Below are positions 5,010 through 7,169 of a stretch of 7,169 nt of DNA, in pieces. The position numbers and the translations under genes are program-made. The stretch's first letter is position 1. Each line of letters starts with the position of its first letter. The notes under the pieces are model-generated. The model was given only the letters and a program-made list of their open reading frames with translations. It had not been told where the DNA came from and made no database searches. Origin of the DNA: Chloroflexota bacterium (GTDB lineage: Bacteria; Chloroflexota; Dehalococcoidia; SZUA-161; SpSt-899). The DNA lies in assembly GCA_018725425.1 (NCBI GenBank), contig QLUL01000053.1, positions 1-7,169 on the forward strand. Reading direction: 5' to 3'.

Positions 5010-5945
5010 TCACCGGGTTTTCGGATACGAACCGAGGATCTTCAAAAAGAGGCATGTGCTTTGCAGCTCCTCGACGGCCTCTCTGCAAATCTCATCATCC
5101 ACATGCCCTTCGAAGTCAACATAGAATATGTATTCCCAGGGAGTATCCTTGGCCGGTCGAGACTCCAGTTTCGTCAGGTTTATGCCTCTATTGGCAAAAG
5201 CTCCCAGACTTTGATACAGAGCCCCGGGAATATTCTTCGTTCTAAAGATAAGCGAGGTCTTACTCTCGGGAGACGCTTCGCTCTGGAGACGCTTCGCTCT
5301 GGAGTCCCCCTCTCGAAAGTCTGGAGTCTGGAGTCTGGAGTCTGGAGTCCCCCTCCCCGTGACTCTGGACTCTGGACTCTGGACTCTCGACTCTTGACTC
5401 CTTGGCGACTCTCGACCGGAGATGACAAAGAATCGGGTAAAATTTTGGGGGTTGGTCTCAATTCCCTCCGCCAGAACCTCCATGCCATAGATTTGCGAGA
5501 CCCTCTTGCTGGCGATAGCAGAAGAGTTCCTGAGCCCCTGTTCCTTCAGCATCTTGGCACTGCCGGCGGTGTCATAGGTCGGAATAAGCTCCGCCCCCAA
5601 TGAGCTGAGAAACTCCTCGCATTGAGCCAGTGCCTGGGGGTGTGAATATATCTTCTGGATATCCTTGATGGTCTCCCCGGGGAGCGCCAGCAGGCAGTGC
5701 GTCACCTTCAGATATACTTCACCAACTATGTTCAGATCGTATTCCAGCAGAAGATCATAGGTCTCATTGATGCTCCCCGCCTGCGAATTCTCCACCGGGA
5801 CTACGCCGCAATCCGTACTGCCACTTGATACCGCTTCGAAGACCGCTGAAAGGTGCCGGAAAGGCCTGGGGTCGGCCTGTCCGAAGAATTTCAATACGGC
5901 ATCCTCACTGAATGAGCCTCTTTCACCCTGAAATGATACTTTCAT
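5010..5945 (-). CDS. pheA: Prephenate dehydratase with a repeat-encoded linker
   Basis: A 311-aa monofunctional prephenate dehydratase, converting prephenate to phenylpyruvate in phenylalanine synthesis (cytoplasmic). The catalytic PDT domain spans about 1-177: KVSFQGERGSFSE near the start, GVVPVENSQAGSINETYDLL (47-66) and the NFTRF motif (168-172) with the catalytic Thr170. The regulatory ACT domain spans about 229-308, with GALYQSL (241-247) and the Phe-binding LESRP (260-264), so allosteric inhibition by phenylalanine is expected. Between them, residues about 178-228 are an Arg/Ser/Pro/Gln-rich linker with a 7-residue period (ESRVQSPESRV at 185-195; PDSRLQTPD at 201-209), encoded by heptamer repeats; the linker is usually much shorter. 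The start ATG 5945 directly follows another heptamer array and has no recognisable SD. It lies 82 nt downstream of a trkA-like gene on the same strand. Confidence 0.94.
   Translation of the reverse strand: MKVSFQGERGSFSEDAVLKFFGQADPRPFRHLSAVFEAVSSGSTDCGVVPVENSQAGSINETYDLLLEYDLNIVGEVYLKVTHCLLALPGETIKDIQKIYSHPQALAQCEEFLSSLGAELIPTYDTAGSAKMLKEQGLRNSSAIASKRVSQIYGMEVLAEGIETNPQNFTRFFVISGRESPRSQESRVQSPESRVTGRGTPDSRLQTPDFREGDSRAKRLQSEASPESKTSLIFRTKNIPGALYQSLGAFANRGINLTKLESRPAKDTPWEYIFYVDFEGHVDDEICREAVEELQSTCLFLKILGSYPKTR
5264..5413. repeat. Large two-armed heptamer element inside pheA
   Basis: Order on the plus strand: two tandem copies of GGAGACGCTTCGCTCT (5269-5284 and 5285-5300); GGAGTCCCCCTCTCGA; left arm AGTCTGG x4 plus AGTC (5318-5349); core cccctccccgt (5350-5360); right arm GACTCTG x3, GACTCTC, GACTCTT, GACTCCT (5361-5402); and a final GACTCTC (5407-5413). 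It encodes pheA residues about 178-228. The core is identical to that at 4975-4985. Confidence 0.93.
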
Positions 5946-5946
5946 G

Positions 5947-6019
5947 TTTCACGGTTCATAGTTCACGGTTCATGGTTCGGGGTTGGGGCTGCGTAACCGT
6001 TGAACCTTGAACCCTGAAC
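5947..6019. repeat. GTTCANN / NNTGAAC heptamer element before pheA
   Basis: On the plus strand the left arm is TTTCACG, GTTCATA, GTTCACG, GTTCATG, GTTCGGG, GTTGGGG (5947-5988). The spacer is ctgcgtaacc (5989-5998). The right arm is GTTGAAC, CTTGAAC, CCTGAAC (5999-6019). The arms are inverted relative to each other, so the gap between the trkA-like stop and the pheA start can fold into a hairpin. The array runs into the pheA start codon and occupies the place where an SD would be. Confidence 0.88.
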
Positions 6020-6027
6020 CTGGGTAG

Positions 6028-6690
6028 TTAAAGACCAGTTAGCACCACCCGAAGCGCGTCCTCGTCCCCCGATCTGGTTAACGCCACTATCTCATCCCCC
6101 TCCTCCAGAATGGTGTCCGGGGAGGGAATCTGGGGATCCTTATCCTTACCTATAATCAGACAGATGAGGCTCTTCTCCGGCAAGCGGAAATCCCCCAGCC
6201 TCCTACCCACTGTTCGAGAGCCGGGCAGGATTTTAACCTCTATCATCGCAAGCTCCCCCCGCCGCAATTTGAGCAACGGGATCAGGCTGTGAGAGGGGAG
6301 TTCGTGCTCGATATGTGCCAGGATCAGCTCAGTATTGGAAACCGTAGCATCAATGCCCAGCTTCTCGAATAAGAGCTTGTGCCGGGGATCCTTGATGCGA
6401 GCAATGGTGCGCGGAACATTGAACTTGTGTTTCGCCACCTGACAGGCCACCAGATTGTCTTCGTCATCCCCGGTCACCGCGATCAGCATGTCAGCTCTAC
6501 CGGTCCCTACCTCCTCCAGGGTGCGTGCTTCACAGCCATCCCCTCGCACGATCACTTCGCCCAATTCTTCGGCGACAAACTCGGTGCGTCTACGCTCCTT
6601 TTCCAGAACCAATACCTCGTGGCCATCGCTCAGCAGTATTCTGGCCAGGTAGTAACCCACCTCACCCCCACCGACAACGACGATATACAA
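6028..6690 (-). CDS. TrkA family K+ uptake regulator, RCK_N + RCK_C
   Basis: A 220-aa cytoplasmic regulatory subunit of Trk/Ktr-type potassium transporters. Residues 1-115 are a Rossmann RCK_N domain: GGGEVG (7-12) dinucleotide loop, Glu30 at the end of beta-2 (VLVLEKE), and a conserved DMLIAVTGDDEDNLVACQ stretch (67-84). Residues about 135-220 are an RCK_C (TrkA-C) domain, with SLIPLLKLRRGELAMIEVKI and ILEEGDEIVALTR (194-206). Start: I chose TTG 6690 because MYIVVVGGGEVG is the usual N-terminus and GGAGG (6696-6700) lies 5 nt upstream; the TTG at 6702 falls at the SD itself. With this start the gene begins 1 nt after the stop of the upstream RCK_N gene, so coupling and heteromeric assembly are likely. 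The membrane subunit (TrkH/KtrB) is not in the window. Confidence 0.92.
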   Translation of the reverse strand: MYIVVVGGGEVGYYLARILLSDGHEVLVLEKERRRTEFVAEELGEVIVRGDGCEARTLEEVGTGRADMLIAVTGDDEDNLVACQVAKHKFNVPRTIARIKDPRHKLLFEKLGIDATVSNTELILAHIEHELPSHSLIPLLKLRRGELAMIEVKILPGSRTVGRRLGDFRLPEKSLICLIIGKDKDPQIPSPDTILEEGDEIVALTRSGDEDALRVVLTGL

Positions 6691-6691
6691 T

Positions 6692-7090
6692 TTAGCCTCC
6701 AATCACTTCTCGTAGAAGCTGAGCCCCCACCTTCGTGGGGCTTATGGTCTCCAGGTCCAATTCCCGATACATCTCCTCCCTGATAGGATCATAAATGCGG
6801 CAGATCCCCCGGGGCACCTTGAAGATGTGCTTGGCGATCTGAGTGGCCATTATATTTCGGTTGTCGCCCTGGGTGACCGCAACGAAGACATCCGCCCCCT
6901 CGATGCCCGCTTTCTTGAGGGCATCTTCATCGGTTCCGCTGCCGATCAATGCTTCACCGGCGAAGTGCGGTGGAATGCGCCTGAAGCTATAGGAATCGGT
7001 ATCCAGGATGGTAACCTTGTGCCCTTCGGCATCCAGTATTCCCGCCAGACGGGCACCAACACGACCACAACCCATTATTATCACGTTCAT
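6692..7090 (-). CDS. RCK_N-only TrkA-like protein
   Basis: A 132-aa protein covering a single NAD-binding RCK_N (TrkA-N) Rossmann domain: GCGRVG (7-12), Asp30 at the tip of beta-2 (VTILDTD), the IGSGTDEDALKKAGIEGADVFVAVT stretch (49-73) and NNIMATQ-like RNIMATQIAKHIF (78-90). It has no RCK_C domain and ends at GG about 130, so it is half the usual TrkA length; the sequence stops at a clean TAA with no RCK_C remnant before the next gene, which argues for a genuine single-domain protein, not decay. It sits directly upstream of a full RCK_N+RCK_C protein (1-nt gap), which suggests that the two form a mixed gating ring for a K+ transporter. The ATG at 7090 has AGGAGG about 4 nt upstream, a slightly tight spacing. 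Confidence 0.9.
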   Translation of the reverse strand: MNVIIMGCGRVGARLAGILDAEGHKVTILDTDSYSFRRIPPHFAGEALIGSGTDEDALKKAGIEGADVFVAVTQGDNRNIMATQIAKHIFKVPRGICRIYDPIREEMYRELDLETISPTKVGAQLLREVIGG

Positions 7091-7106
7091 AGCGCCTCCT
7101 AGTAGC

Positions 7107-7122
7107 CACAGAGTTCACAGAG
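7107..7122. repeat. Paired CACAGAG motif upstream of the trkA-like gene
   Basis: CACAGAG occurs at 7107-7113 and again at 7116-7122, separated by TT. It lies just upstream of the RCK_N-only gene and next to the heptamer element at the window edge. It is short, so it may be chance. Confidence 0.35.
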
Positions 7123-7144
7123 GACTCCGAGAACTTGAGCCTGG

Positions 7145-7169
7145 AGTCTGGAGTCCCCCTACCCATGAC
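7145..7169. repeat. Heptamer element copy cut by the window edge
   Basis: AGTCTGG (7145-7151), AGTC (7152-7155), the core cccctacccat (7156-7166, 9/11 to the core at 4975-4985 and 5350-5360) and GAC (7167-7169), where the window ends. A right arm of GACTNNN heptamers probably follows outside. It lies upstream of the trkA-like pair, in or near their promoter region. Confidence 0.75.

Noticed and set aside
5318..5413. Possible CRISPR array
   Set aside because: The repeats are 7 bp, directly adjacent and without unique spacers, and no cas genes are near.
4998..5603. 201-codon plus-strand frame opposite pheA
   Set aside because: It is antisense to a clear prephenate dehydratase, and part of it is merely the repeat array read on the other strand.
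6692..6702. 11-nt overlap between the two TrkA-like genes
   Set aside because: It depends on a TTG at 6702 that coincides with the SD. The TTG at 6690 has proper spacing and gives the standard MYIVVVGGG start, leaving a 1-nt gap.

Overview
The window looks like bacterial chromosome from a free-living Gram-positive-type or Chloroflexota lineage; an uncultured Dehalococcoidia-like Chloroflexota is my best guess, at moderate confidence. The pointers are the non-canonical EF-G-like GTPase, the long CTC-type L25, a tandem TrkA pair in which the first member has only an RCK_N domain, the mixed ATG/TTG starts with strong Shine-Dalgarno (SD) sequences, and abundant heptanucleotide repeats. No rRNA, tRNA, CRISPR array, phage gene or transposase is visible.

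Layout: on the minus strand at the left lie an EF-G-like GTPase (751-2850) and, 73 nt downstream of it, ribosomal protein L25/CTC (51-677). A 268-bp divergent intergenic region (2851-3118) holds two back-to-back promoter candidates whose -35 boxes overlap, plus an 81-bp inverted repeat that abuts the GTPase SD. On the plus strand follow an S41 carboxy-terminal processing protease (3119-4279) and two small membrane proteins resembling the YtxG (DUF948)/YtxH pair (4336-4626 and 4613-4855). A 154-bp convergent spacer full of repeats precedes a minus-strand cluster, in transcription order: an RCK_N-only TrkA-like protein (6692-7090), a full RCK_N+RCK_C TrkA-like protein (6028-6690) and prephenate dehydratase (5010-5945). 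No gene-free stretch exceeds 300 bases.

The genes are ordinary housekeeping ones: translation (EF-G-like, L25), envelope proteolysis, envelope/stress small proteins, K+ uptake regulation and phenylalanine synthesis. They do not form one pathway.

The unusual content is a dispersed family of 7-bp tandem-repeat elements. Most have two arms of inverted heptamers (AGTCNNN)n and (GACTNNN)n around a C-rich core of 11-15 nt. Full or partial copies occur in the 4856-5009 spacer, at the right window edge and, in frame, inside two conserved genes: the G domain of the EF-G-like protein (2226-2295) and the PDT-ACT linker of prephenate dehydratase (5264-5413). A related GTTCANN/NNTGAAC element fills the 82-bp gap before prephenate dehydratase and runs into its start codon, leaving no visible SD. 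The heptamers in the coding copies are free of stop codons on the coding strand. In the EF-G-like copy, both heptamer types contain stops on the other strand.
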